This document shows positions 37,568-46,894 of a stretch of 64,000 nucleotides of DNA, one piece after another. The notes beneath the pieces were generated by a model, which made no database searches, was not told the origin of the DNA, and saw nothing but the letters and a program-made list of their open reading frames with translations. Every line of letters begins with the position of its first letter. The stretch's first letter is position 1. The DNA comes from Rhizobium mesoamericanum STM3625 (lineage in GTDB: Bacteria > Pseudomonadota > Alphaproteobacteria > Rhizobiales > Rhizobiaceae): assembly GCF_000312665.1 (NCBI RefSeq), contig NZ_HF536778.1, positions 271,590-335,589 of the forward strand, read 5' to 3'. A program made the position numbers and the translations under genes.

Positions 37568-38722
37568 TCAATCTTCTTTGACGTTCTCCTGGCGGGCGGC
37601 CGGAAAATCTTCTGGTTCTGCCGTTGTATCGAAAATATAGTTCTCAGTCGCCGCATACCGCTTCTGCCGCCGAGCCCAGTCGTAGTGACCACGCATCAGT
37701 GTGCCCATGTCGTTGAGGAAACGACGAAGCTCGGCGCCCGCCCAAGGGGTAATCCGTGCCTCCAGGTCGAGATAGTCGCCCACTACATCATTGTGGATCC
37801 GTACAGTATTCGTGATGGCTTCTTGTTGCGACAGGCCTTGTGCGATGAGAATGTTCGGCAAATTCCAGATTACGCCGATTTCGCGCGGGAACGACATGAC
37901 GTCGTTGCATAGACTGAGGACGGTGCCCACGAGGGTCTGTAGCCGCCTGACCTGGACGTGCTGGTAATCGTTCCCCGGGACCTCGTATCCCGCAACGATA
38001 TCGGCCAGCGCGTAGGTGGGCGGCGCGCCGGCAAAGCTTGCGCGACCGAGCAAATACTCCCTCACACTTGGCGGCGGACCGCTCATGTTGAGACCCACCT
38101 GCCAGATGGTGCTGAGAAAGTAAAAGGTCATGCCTTCCATCCATCGCGCGTATTGCATCGGGCTGCTGACATTCTCAATGCGCCGCGCCATGTCGGCAGT
38201 CGCCTCCCCCGTCCTGATGCAGAGTTCGGCATATTCGGTCGAAAGGTCGCGGACAATCTCTTGACACATCGACCGCCAGTCGCATCCGCGCGGATCGGTC
38301 AAGATCGCCCTTAGCCAGAGATGGAACTGTGCAAGTCCGCCCGGCGATCCATGATACGCGCCAACCTCGCAGAAGTGCTCGTCCACCAAGAACATCCACG
38401 CGCTCCAGATCGACGCAGCCAGGAACGCTTCGCGGTTCATGTGGTGGTACATCCGACCGATTACGTCGGCCGGGCCGAGGCTGCGCAGCATGGCTTCCCC
38501 CTTGCCGCCACACTCGACGAGGGCATGGCCGACCGCCCATTCCGCTACTTCCACTTCCACGGCGTCGGTATTCGGATTGCGACCGTCCGGAAATGGATAG
38601 TGAAACGCTGGAAGCCTCAGCTTGGTGGCCAGAAGTGCGCTGTTGGGGAGGAGCATGCTTTCGGGCTTGCCCGACCGTCTCGATTGATTCATGTCCGCTC
38701 CGGAAGTGACCTTGCCTTCCAT
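37568..38722 (-). CDS. Class I terpene synthase
   Basis: A bacterial class I terpene cyclase of 384 aa, which ionises a prenyl diphosphate through a Mg cluster. The aspartate-rich motif is DEHFCE (residues 114-119), and the second metal motif is NDVMSFPRE (273-281), fitting (N/D)DxxSxxxE. An RxxRY-like RRQKRY lies near the C-terminus. The ATG at 38722 has TAGGAG 8 bases upstream. It is the last gene of an apparent operon with a cis-prenyltransferase and a small ORF. Product and substrate chain length are unknown. It resembles neither the CPS nor KS of the rhizobial gibberellin operon in context. The operon lies between direct IS6 copies. Confidence 0.88.
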   Translation of the reverse strand: MEGKVTSGADMNQSRRSGKPESMLLPNSALLATKLRLPAFHYPFPDGRNPNTDAVEVEVAEWAVGHALVECGGKGEAMLRSLGPADVIGRMYHHMNREAFLAASIWSAWMFLVDEHFCEVGAYHGSPGGLAQFHLWLRAILTDPRGCDWRSMCQEIVRDLSTEYAELCIRTGEATADMARRIENVSSPMQYARWMEGMTFYFLSTIWQVGLNMSGPPPSVREYLLGRASFAGAPPTYALADIVAGYEVPGNDYQHVQVRRLQTLVGTVLSLCNDVMSFPREIGVIWNLPNILIAQGLSQQEAITNTVRIHNDVVGDYLDLEARITPWAGAELRRFLNDMGTLMRGHYDWARRQKRYAATENYIFDTTAEPEDFPAARQENVKED

Positions 38723-39045
38723 ACTGTCGCTCCTACTCTGGTGGCGAGCCCACGTAGCGACGCCAGATGTGCAGCAGGTCGTTGACTTCGTGCACAGACA
38801 GCAGTCGCTGGGCGCGACGCGCGGCGGCGAGTCGCCACACCCGTGCGCCGGCAGCTCACATGCGGTAGAACATGACGTTCCTGGTGCATCAGATGCGCGA
38901 CAGCGACTTCGCCAGCCAGGATCCTGTCGCTGGCCAAAATCGCAAACCGCCCTTCAGTATAGGTGGCCGATGCGCGTGCGATACCGATGTTGCACGGCGC
39001 ATTCATGACGGGCATTTCCGCTTGAATGTGCAGGGAAACTTTCAT
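38689..39045 (-). CDS. Small unknown ORF between prenyltransferase and terpene synthase
   Basis: An ATG at 39045 overlaps the prenyltransferase stop (AATGA), opening a 118-codon frame that starts MKVSLHIQAEMPVMNAPCNI and includes RFAILASDRILAGEVAVAHL. Downstream of HLMHQERH the coding character seems to move to another frame, where RRAQRLLSVHEVNDLLHIW then RRYVGSPPE ends at a TAG inside the terpene synthase ribosome site. Either a frameshift has broken a gene of about 100 aa, or two very small genes exist. I recognise no family. Confidence 0.45.
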   Translation of the reverse strand: MKVSLHIQAEMPVMNAPCNIGIARASATYTEGRFAILASDRILAGEVAVAHLMHQERHVLPHVSCRRTGVATRRRASRPATAVCARSQRPAAHLASLRGLATRVGATVWKARSLPERT

Positions 39046-39809
39046 TGCCCGAACCTGCGATGACGCGACCGATAAACGGTGAGAGCCTCCTCGAAATCCG
39101 TGCGCCTGAAATCCGGCCAGCAAACGGGCGTGAAATAAAATTCAGAGAACGCACACTGCCAAAGCATAAAGTTCGACAGCCGCTGCTCTCCGGACGTTCG
39201 GATGACGAGATCCGGATCGGGTTGCCCTGCTGTATAGAGCCGACTCGTGATCGATTCAAAACTTAGGTCAGTCTGCAACGTGTTCACAGTGCCGGCCAAA
39301 AGGTGATCCGCGATCAGAGTTCTGATGGCATGCAACAATTCGAGGCGGCCGCTGTATCCGACGGCGATGTTCACGTCGAGCCCGTCGACGGTTGCGGTAT
39401 GGCACTCGGCATTGCGAATGCGGCGCTTGACATCGGGCGGAAGACTGGAGAGGTCGCCGATCACGCGCAGATGCCAGCGGCCGGTGCATGCAAGTTCTTC
39501 AAAAACATCGGCGATGACCGTCAGCAGTGCCTGTAGTTCTTCTGGATCGCGACTCAGGTTTTCTGCGGATAACGGCCAAAGCGTGACCATCGGAATGTCA
39601 GCCTCACTGCACCACGATAAAAGGGCATGAACGTTGCGCCCTCCTGCTCGGTAGCCGTCGATCGACTGCAGCCCGCAACGCTCCGCCCACCGTCGGTTGC
39701 CATCCAGGATAACTGCAAGATGCCGGATCGCCACCCGTTGCTCGGACAACCGCGCATCGACCGGGTTCGTCGCGCATGCATTAAAAGTGGACGAAGCCGT
39801 AGCTTGCAT
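39042..39809 (-). CDS. cis-Prenyltransferase (UppS-family isoprenyl diphosphate synthase)
   Basis: A 255 aa cis-isoprenyl diphosphate synthase that condenses IPP onto an allylic diphosphate with Z geometry. Motif I is HLAVILDGNRRWAERCG with catalytic Asp36; later motifs are LWPLSAENLSRDPEE, VNIAVGYSGRLELLHAI and DLVIRTSGEQRLSNFMLWQC. The start at 39809 has a perfect GGAGGGG ribosome site. A second uppS beside a terpene synthase suggests a dedicated short-chain (Z-type) prenyl diphosphate supply rather than wall lipid synthesis; this is inference. Confidence 0.9.
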   Translation of the reverse strand: MQATASSTFNACATNPVDARLSEQRVAIRHLAVILDGNRRWAERCGLQSIDGYRAGGRNVHALLSWCSEADIPMVTLWPLSAENLSRDPEELQALLTVIADVFEELACTGRWHLRVIGDLSSLPPDVKRRIRNAECHTATVDGLDVNIAVGYSGRLELLHAIRTLIADHLLAGTVNTLQTDLSFESITSRLYTAGQPDPDLVIRTSGEQRLSNFMLWQCAFSEFYFTPVCWPDFRRTDFEEALTVYRSRHRRFGQ

Positions 39810-40313
39810 TGTCACCCCTCCTTCAATTTGGTGCTGGTAGATCACGAAAACATCAGACGTCTTTCGCGAACGTGCTGCACGCTCCGGCGGCGGCAAAACT
39901 CAGTGTCATAACCGTTGATCGGTTTTCCTGATTTTTAATTATTCAGCTGCAGTTGCAAACTACCAGCTTTGGGAGGTTACGGATCGCTCGCCTACGCCGG
40001 CCAACGCGAATACGGCGATGCCGAAACCAAATCAGGTGGCGGGCATTTCCAATCTTAGGGGTGACTGCCGTCCAGTTCAGCAACGCCAGAATTCTACCAT
40101 GATCCGCGAGCTAATCGGCTATAGCAGTAGCTCCAGGCCCTTCGGTCACCGAGCGTATGCTGGCGCTTGCCGAAATTTCGGCCGCCGCCCACCCAGCGGG
40201 GGGACGGCCTCGAAAGCTTTCGGAACTGGGCCTAAAGCGCGTCGCCCGTTTTTTGATTCAGGTTCTCGAATCGGCCGATTTGTGATTCCTTCTTAGCTGG
40301 AAGGAGACCGATC
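39810..40313. other. Gap upstream of the isoprenoid operon
   Basis: This 504 bp region should hold the promoter of the isoprenoid operon and the left edge of an IS630 element. AT-rich sequence lies near 39925-39950. I see no clear NifA site (TGT-N10-ACA), sigma-54 box, nod box or ATACT-N4-AGTAT operator. A 92-codon plus frame at 40018 has no coding features I trust. Confidence 0.4.
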
Positions 40314-41264
40314 ATGGGCAAATCACATCCGATCGAGTTGCGTTCCCGTGTTATTGCATTCGTTGAAGAGGGCAACACCCATCGCGAGGCGTCCCGTCAT
40401 TTCCGGGTGTCGCCTCGATTTGTGAATAACCTTGTTATCCTGAAGTGGTAGACGGGCTCTCTGTCGCCGAGACGACAGGGTCATATTGGTGGCGGCAAGT
40501 TAAGTGACCATGGTGCGTGGTTTCGTGAACGTATGGCTGAGAAGGGTGAATTGACGCTTGATGAATTGTGCGTCGAGCTTGCCGAGCGCGGCGTAATTGT
40601 GCATCGCTCGAGCGTCGGCCGCATGTTGCACCGGCTCGGGTTAAGCCACAAAAAAAAGCCTGATGGCAAGCGAGCAGCTTCGTCCAAAAATCGCCCGGGC
40701 GAGAAGTCTATGGATCGAAAGGCGCAAGCCGTTTTTTGATAAGGCCCTGGCACGCCTCACTTTTATCGATGAGACGTCGACGAGCACAAAGCTGACAAAA
40801 CGCTCCGGTTGGTCGTTACGGGGTCACCGTTACCGCAGTCATGTGCCTTTCGGATCCTGGAAGACGCAGACGTTTATCGCTGGCCTCAGATCGCATTCCA
40901 TGGTCGCGCCATGGATTGTCAACGCACCAATGAATGCCGAGATATTCGAGACTTGGATCGAAACGCAACTCGTCCCAACTCTATCAAAGGGCGACATCGT
41001 CATTGCCGATAATGTCGGTTTCCACAAAAGCCAAAAGGCCGAAAACTCATCAGACAAACCGGTGCAAGGCTGCTGTTCCTACCGGCCTATTCGCCCGACT
41101 TGAACCCAATCGAGATGGCCTTCTCGAAACTCAAGTCGCTCCTACGAAAGAAAGCCGCAAGGAGCTTCGACGCAATATCGAATGCCCTCAGCGACATCTG
41201 CGCATTGTTCTCCGTTGACGAATGTCGAAACTACTTCAAGGCCGCAGGGTATGAGGCGATTTAG
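40314..41264 (+). pseudogene. IS630-family transposase remnant
   Basis: A transposase that starts MGKSHPIELRSRVIAFVEEG with a helix-turn-helix (HREASRHFRVSPRFVNNLV). It meets a TAG near 40449, continues with HRSSVGRMLHRLGLSHKKK and, after frameshifts, FIDETSTSTKLTKRSGWSLR, IVIADNVGFHKSQKA and LLFLPAYSPDLNPIEMAFSK. The DDE residues and the typical IS630 ending are recognisable, but at least three lesions make it inactive. It lies within the segment bracketed by the IS6 copies. Confidence 0.85.
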
Positions 41265-41348
41265 ATGCGACAAGCTTTAAATGTGAAGTCAAGCGACTGC
41301 GATTTCACAACGAGAGCATCCCAAAGCCCACTGGCGACCTCGTGAAAT

Positions 41349-42155
41349 GGCGTTGTCACGTTGTTTGAAATGTGGCCACGTGAGCCGACACGGCGCTTTT
41401 CAGGCAGGCGGTGCACTTACGGCTTCCTACGCGGCCATGGCCTGGCGTCGATGGGTTGGAATTTGTACTGCGGAGCGGTTGGTCTGGAATGGAACGAAGA
41501 GGTTTCGGACGGCGGAGAAGATCGACACGAAATGTTGCAATGAGCCGACCGACCGGAAACCCTGTCGCGTTCGCTCCCGTTTTCTGAACGGCAGGTGAGA
41601 ATTCTCCGCTCGGTTGTTCAAGCCTTTATGCGAGCGGTGTTCCACGTTCGGCATGACCTGGGGTTTGGTCGCCCCGTAGGAGCGCAATTTGTCGGTGATC
41701 ATACGCTTTGGCGGCATGCCCTGCTTCTTCAGAAGTCGCGTCAGCAGGCGCTTGGCCGCCTCGGTGTTGCAGCGCGTCTGGACGATCTCGTCGAGCACAT
41801 ATCCATCCTGATCAACCGCTCTCTAAAACCAGCATTTCTGACCGTTGATGCGCACCGCGACTTCATCGAGGTGCCAGACATCGCCTTTCGTCGGCGCCTT
41901 GCGGCGTATGCGGCGCGCATAATCAGGGCCGTGCTTTCGGCACCATCGGCGGATGGTCTCGTAGGAAACGACGATCCCGCGATCGAACAGCATTTCCTCG
42001 ACATCGCGCAGGCTCAGATTAAAGCGGAAGTAGAGCCAGACAGCACGGGCTACGATTTCGATCGGATAACGGTGGTTCTTGTAGGTCGGTGCACTCACGG
42101 TCATGGGCGCGCTGCTACCTCAATTTCCTTACCGCTCAATCAATGTGACAGCACC
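41349..42155 (-). mobile_element. IS6-family element, right copy, full length with one nonsense codon
   Basis: This 807 bp element is bounded by imperfect inverted ends, GGCGTTGTCACGTTGTTTGA at 41349 and the complement of GGTGCTGTCACATTGATTGA at 42155. The transposase runs from 42104 to 41427 in one frame. A TAG at 41823-41825 replaces the Trp codon of CWFWRAVDQ, and the frame continues with LDEIVQTRCNTEAAKRLLTR and NNRAENSHLPFRKRERTRQG to the end. Everything except that codon looks complete. The 8 bases on the two sides differ, so there is no target duplication. Its right end supplies the last base of the RpiR regulator's stop codon. Confidence 0.9.
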
Positions 42156-43063
42156 TAGTCAGCAAAGCCTCCGAACTTATTTTGCAGGAGTTGCATCTGC
42201 TCGCTGCGCTCCTTGACCAAGTGGCCTAAACGGCGGATCACGTCATGTACGAGAAGACCGAGAAATGTTGTCACCGGTGCGTTGCTTTCCCAGAACATAT
42301 CGACGTCTGTGGCAATTCGAAATACATTTTCCGTGAGTTCCTGCGCCCAGTAGCATACCGAATCGGTGATTATGATTAGATCAACGTCCGATTGCGCGGC
42401 CTGCCGAGCCAACAACATGGCCTGTTTTGCATAGCGTCGAACGTCTATAACAATGAGGAGCGGCCTTCCCATTTCGTCCGCGAATAACTCGCTATAGGTG
42501 CCACTGCCGCCATCCATAAAGCGCACATTCGGTCGTGCGTATTCGAGTCGCAAGGCAAAGTCCATCGCCAGGCCGCGCACGGTCTGGAAACCAGCCACAT
42601 AAACCCGATCAGCCTTGGCGGTCAGCTCGGCCGCATGGCTGAACTGCTCGGTACGCGCGAGCTCATAGGTGCTGATGATGGCCTTCAATTCAAGATCGAG
42701 ATTTGCTGAAAGATCGTATGTTGTACTGTCCGTCTCACCCCTCGAATGCTCGTTGGAAGCGATGCGCTCATATCGTTCTCCGACAAGCCAGGTGATCTGA
42801 TGGATGGTGCTCCCCAGTTCCTCCTTGAGCGCGGCGAGGTTCTCATAGCCGAGCGAACGAAGGAAACGCCCGACGGTCATAGGGCTCAATTTGAGCTTGC
42901 TGGATATGGAGGCCGCTGTCTCGAAGGGGATATCGCGAATATTGGTAACAAGATAAGCAGCGATGGCGCTCTCAGCCTTCGAGAAGGCCGCCTGCCGTTC
43001 CTTGATCTTCTCCATGAAGGGAAACGAGGCCGGTGCGGGCTGGGGCGCTTGCTTGCTGTTCAT
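42155..43063 (-). CDS. MurR/RpiR-family regulator with SIS domain
   Basis: A 302 aa transcriptional regulator. The N-terminal HTH_6 domain includes ETAASISSKLKLSPMTVGR and FLRSLGYENLAALKEELG. The C-terminal SIS domain (residues about 130-270) has ADRVYVAGFQTVRGLAMDFA, LLIVIDVRRYAKQAMLLARQ and VDLIIITDSVCYWAQELTEN. The gene ends exactly at the IS6 element, so a few native residues may be lost. It overlaps the peptidase gene by an ATGA and probably controls that gene, its operon partner, according to a small ligand not known here. Confidence 0.9.
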   Translation of the reverse strand: MNSKQAPQPAPASFPFMEKIKERQAAFSKAESAIAAYLVTNIRDIPFETAASISSKLKLSPMTVGRFLRSLGYENLAALKEELGSTIHQITWLVGERYERIASNEHSRGETDSTTYDLSANLDLELKAIISTYELARTEQFSHAAELTAKADRVYVAGFQTVRGLAMDFALRLEYARPNVRFMDGGSGTYSELFADEMGRPLLIVIDVRRYAKQAMLLARQAAQSDVDLIIITDSVCYWAQELTENVFRIATDVDMFWESNAPVTTFLGLLVHDVIRRLGHLVKERSEQMQLLQNKFGGFAD

Positions 43064-44127
43064 GCTTTCAGTCGTCCATAATTGCGCATAACCTCCTTTA
43101 CCGCATCGTGCTCGATAGCGGCAACAAGCCTGTTCTCGCGCCCCACCATCGTTTCGGCAGCCACCATGGCGTTTATAATCGCTTCCTCCACCGCCTGCGC
43201 CGTTGCCTCGAAAAGTGGGTCGAGCATGTTATTCGGCAAAAAGGCCAGATCGCCGACAGCGGGTGCTATGGCCGACTCGCTGATAGTCAGGTTTGCCGTG
43301 GAGAAGGCAAGGCAGAGGTCGCCGGAGCCGTCTCCGGCCGGTGTGCCCGTTCGGCCGATACCGAGACCCGCCCGTCGTGCGACCCGCTCCAACTGGGTCG
43401 GCATGAGTGGCGCGTCTGTCGCCACCAGGGCGATGATGGAACCCTGCTCACCGGCCCAGAGCCGGTTCGCGGTCAGGTGTTCGCCGACAGGCACACCGAG
43501 AATTTTGAGGAGCGGTCGAATTCCAAAGTTCGCCTGCACGAGGCAGCCTACGGTATAGCGTGAGCCAAAAAAGTCCACAACGCGAGACGACGTTCCTGTG
43601 CCACCTTTGTATTCGAAGCAGATCATTCCCGTCCCGCCGCCGACATTGCCCTCGGCTATCGACCCGCTGGAAGCCCTATCCAGGGCCTCCGTCACATGAT
43701 CGGCTGTCACATGGAAAGCGTTCATGTCGTTGAGATAAGCATCGCAGGTCTCGCCGACCACGGGCAGCATGAACTTGTAGGGCCCAACTCCGGTATCCGG
43801 CTTCCCAATCATCCATCGCAGGATCGACTGATGAACGGTTCCAAGACTGTGGGTGTTGGTAATGGCGATCGGTCCTGTAAAATAACCAGCCTCCTTGATC
43901 CAGTGCGTCCCCGTCATTTCACCGTTTCCATTAAGCGAGTGGAACCCCGCCCACACGGGAGCCCGCAGAGGACCCATGCGGCCTCTCGGAAGAATGGTGG
44001 TAACCCCTGTACGCGCTGGGCCTTTGCCCGACGTTAAGGAGTCGCTGACTACGGTCGAATAGCCCACTTCCACGCCGGCTACATCGGTTATGGCATTGAA
44101 AGGACCGGTTATTCCAGAAAACGGCAA
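43060..44127 (-). CDS. P1-family (DmpA) aminopeptidase/amidase, 5' end probably frameshifted
   Basis: A 355 aa self-processing N-terminal-nucleophile hydrolase (DmpA/BapA type) for small peptides or amides with N-terminal D- or beta-amino residues. GPFNAITDVAGVEVGYSTVV, SIAEGNVGGGTGMICFEYKG and the autocleavage Gly-Ser in EQGSIIALVATDAPLMP are intact. The family start normally reads RxRDLGL before this. Here an ATG at 44186 with GAGGAC upstream begins MEITHRLTPDAPSRPR, and a frame change by one base in the run CCGCGCGCGAC is needed to join DLGLPFSG. Translation might instead start at TTG 44127. Either one base is lost or the sequence is wrong there. Confidence 0.8.
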   Translation of the reverse strand: MPFSGITGPFNAITDVAGVEVGYSTVVSDSLTSGKGPARTGVTTILPRGRMGPLRAPVWAGFHSLNGNGEMTGTHWIKEAGYFTGPIAITNTHSLGTVHQSILRWMIGKPDTGVGPYKFMLPVVGETCDAYLNDMNAFHVTADHVTEALDRASSGSIAEGNVGGGTGMICFEYKGGTGTSSRVVDFFGSRYTVGCLVQANFGIRPLLKILGVPVGEHLTANRLWAGEQGSIIALVATDAPLMPTQLERVARRAGLGIGRTGTPAGDGSGDLCLAFSTANLTISESAIAPAVGDLAFLPNNMLDPLFEATAQAVEEAIINAMVAAETMVGRENRLVAAIEHDAVKEVMRNYGRLKA

Positions 44128-44278
44128 TCCTAGGTCGCGCGCGGCCTCGACGGCGCATCAGGTGTCAGTCGGTGTGTAATTTCCATTGGTGTCCTCGTCT
44201 ATTTAGATTTCCGGGTGCGCACTTTAACGAGCGTTTGGGAGAAATGATAGTTGAATAATATTTCATAGACACCGATAT

Positions 44279-45241
44279 TTATATATCATCACCTATGTCG
44301 ACCGATGCGAACAGTAGAAGACGCAGCGGCTTCAATGGTAGCAACCACGGACGAGGCGGCACGTTTTTGCGGAACAGCGTTCCGACAATCGCTCTCGCGC
44401 CATGGATGAGAAGCGCCCGCAGATGTCTGTCACCCCCCTTACTGATCCTGCCGATACGCTCCTTCTTCCCGCTGGCATGCATCCTCGGAGTCAGCCCGAG
44501 CCAGGCCGCAAAGTGCCGTGCGGATTGGAACTGACGACCGTCTCCCACAGCTGCGACGATGGCACTCGCAGTGATCGGGCCTACGCCGGGTGCAGTCGCC
44601 AGCCGCCGGCTATCTTCGTTGTTCTTGTGCCACTCGACAATTTGTTGTTCGACAGCAGCGATCTGTCCTTCAAGCGTATTGATATGATCGAACAGGGTAT
44701 TGATAGCTTGGCAGGCGATCGCTGGCAGGTGGTCTGGCGTCATTGCGTTCATTCGCTGCCGCAGCTCTGACATACGGTAGCGGCCTTTTGCGGCGATGAG
44801 CCCAAACTCACCAACCAATCCACGAACAGCATTGATCGATGCTGTTCGTTGGCGAACCAACAATGAACGAGATCGATGCAAAGCGAGCACGGCTTGCTGG
44901 TCTCGGGTCTTGATTGGAACGAAGCGCATGTTTGGCCGAGTGGCCGCCTCGCATATCGCCTCTGCGTCTGCCGCGTCGGTTTTATTCCGTTTGACATACG
45001 GTTTGACGTATTGCGGCGGAATGAGCCGAACGTCGTGACCCATAGTGACCAGCTCGCGAGCCCAGTGATGAGCGCTCGAGCATGCTTCCATCGCAATCAG
45101 GCAAGGCGGCAGCTTAGCGAAATACGCGAGCAACTCGCTTCGTCCAAGGCGTCGGCGTAGAACGGTTTGGCCGACGTCATCAACGCCATGAGCTTGGAAG
45201 ACTGTCTTTGCGAGATCAAGACCAACGGTAACAACAGGCAT
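44279..45241 (-). pseudogene. IS110-family transposase, C-terminus lost
   Basis: A DEDD transposase beginning MPVVTVGLDLAKTVFQAHGV. The catalytic N-terminal domain is present (LIAMEACSSAHHWARELVTM, KRNKTDAADAEAICEAATRP) as is the C-terminal transposase_20 region (ATAPGVGPITASAIVAAVGD, FAAWLGLTPRMHASGKKERI). After GTLFRKNVPPRPWLLP the usual ending is replaced by an unrelated short tail, so about 40 residues are missing. The frame can be extended upstream to 45451, but that part is not transposase-like. Confidence 0.85.
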
Positions 45242-45476
45242 GAAAACGTTCCTTCTTGGCTGAAAGACGTCCGCCATCTTCGCTGAGGGGACGGGAGCGG
45301 TCCATGCCATCAAATGGGCTGTCCAGCGCGCCAGATACATGACGCTGGGAACCATCAGCCAGATGAGCGATGATCCGCTCATCAGCTTGGCAGCCGTGGC
45401 GCGCTGATCATCCCGGCCCATGCCGGAGAACGCGGCGACCAAAGCCGCCACCTACACCACTCCCTGGGACATGATC

Positions 45477-45732
45477 ACATAGCGCGGCACTTGAATTGAG
45501 ATTGGGCACCTAATTTGAGATTCCGGCTTCGATTTTGGCAGTTAATGTGAGATTCGCCGCCATAGAAAAGATGCCTGGACGCGGCTAAGCTTCATCAGAA
45601 ATGCTAAGATAGCACAAATGGTTATGGCCGACTCAGAGGGTGTCAAGCGCCGAAAATCGCGCCGAAGAATCTCAAATTAGGTGCCATCACCTGCTCGCAG
45701 ACTTATTCTTACGATTAAATGCCAAACGACAC
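45477..45732. mobile_element. Partial second copy of the 306 bp IS21-like element
   Basis: From ACATAGCGCGGCACTTGAAT to the right end CGATTAAATGCCAAACGACA (then C) this is a close match to 30079-30336, in the same orientation, with scattered substitutions. The left inverted end is missing, probably removed together with the neighbouring IS110 event. Between 45733 and 45829 nothing was recognised. Confidence 0.8.
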
Positions 45733-45829
45733 CCGGAGGCGAATGGGATCAAAGTTTGCATGGTCCGGTCCGGTTCGTTCGGGCAAGAGAGCTGACATCG
45801 GCATTTTCGCGAGGCCTGCCTCCCCCGCC

Positions 45830-46894
45830 TTACTGGCTCAAAACGCGTGAGTCCTTGCCGTTCCACGCGAGCCAGATTTTGCCGCCACGAGATACCGTGA
45901 CGGGAAGCATTTGATTAGCAGGCCTCAGGGCCGTCACAAGTTGTGACTGCCCTGGCAGGCGGACCAGTACGTTTTCGTTCTGGCCGTGGTAATTGACTTC
46001 CTCGACAACACCCTCGAGACAATTGTCGAAGTCTGCCGGACGGTCGTTATAAAGGCGTATCCACTCCGGTCGGATCGAATAGGTCACCGTCCCAACTGCA
46101 TCGACGTCGCCCGTAAGCTCACCGAGCTGCTGGACTCCGATCTTTCGGCCTTTTGCGACGCCGTCAAAGAAGTTCGTACGCCCAATGAAGTCCGCGACAA
46201 ATTTAGAAGCTGGCCGTTCGTAAAGCTCGGCGGCGGTTCCGACCTGTTCGATCTTGCCGGCACGCATGAGTGCGATGCGGTCGGCCATAACGAGCGCCTC
46301 CTCTTGGTCATGGGTAACGACAACGAACGTCAGTCCCATCTCATGCTGCAGGCGCTTGAGTTCCAGTTGCATTGCTTCGCGGAGCTTTTTGTCCAGTGCT
46401 CCAAGAGGCTCATCCAGGAGCAGGACTCGCGGCCTCATGACCAACGCCCGCGCAAGGGCAACACGCTGTCTTTGTCCGCCGGATAGCTGGTTCGGACGGC
46501 GACCCGCCATGGTGGTCAGATGGGTAGTTTCGAGTATCTCTGCGACCCTCTGTTTAATTTCAGCCGAGGGTAGCCTTGCCATTTCAAGACCATAGCGCAC
46601 GTTCTGCTCGACGCTCATGTGTGGGAACAGCGCATAGGACTGGAACATCATGTTGATAGGGCGACGCCGGGCTGGGACGTTTGTCATGTCCTTGCCATCA
46701 AGGAGAACTTCGCCAGAATTTGGCTCGACAAACCCCGCGACGATGCGCAGGAGCGAAGACTTGCCGCAGCCGGAAGGACCCAGCAGCGCAAAGAACTCGC
46801 CCTCTGCCAAATCGACGGAGACATTGTCGATCGCGGTGTAGTTGCCGTACTTGAGGACAATGTTGTTGAGTTGGATTACTTTGGGTGTGGTCAT
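45830..46894 (-). CDS. Polyamine-type ABC transporter, ATP-binding protein
   Basis: A PotA-type ATPase of 354 aa. It has Walker A GPSGCGKSSLLR, signature LSGGQRQRVALARALV, Walker B VLLLDEPLGALDKKLRE and a C-terminal TOBE domain (residues about 270-350). The start overlaps the second permease gene by 4 bp. It ends the potD-potB-potC-potA-like operon transcribed leftward. Such systems import spermidine, putrescine or related amines; the aldehyde and amine-oxidising genes to the right fit an amine substrate. Confidence 0.92.
   Translation of the reverse strand: MTTPKVIQLNNIVLKYGNYTAIDNVSVDLAEGEFFALLGPSGCGKSSLLRIVAGFVEPNSGEVLLDGKDMTNVPARRRPINMMFQSYALFPHMSVEQNVRYGLEMARLPSAEIKQRVAEILETTHLTTMAGRRPNQLSGGQRQRVALARALVMRPRVLLLDEPLGALDKKLREAMQLELKRLQHEMGLTFVVVTHDQEEALVMADRIALMRAGKIEQVGTAAELYERPASKFVADFIGRTNFFDGVAKGRKIGVQQLGELTGDVDAVGTVTYSIRPEWIRLYNDRPADFDNCLEGVVEEVNYHGQNENVLVRLPGQSQLVTALRPANQMLPVTVSRGGKIWLAWNGKDSRVLSQ

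Noticed and set aside
37568-39809. Rhizobial gibberellin biosynthesis operon
   Set aside because: No cytochrome P450s, ferredoxin, GGPP synthase, CPS or KS are present; only a cis-prenyltransferase and one class I synthase.
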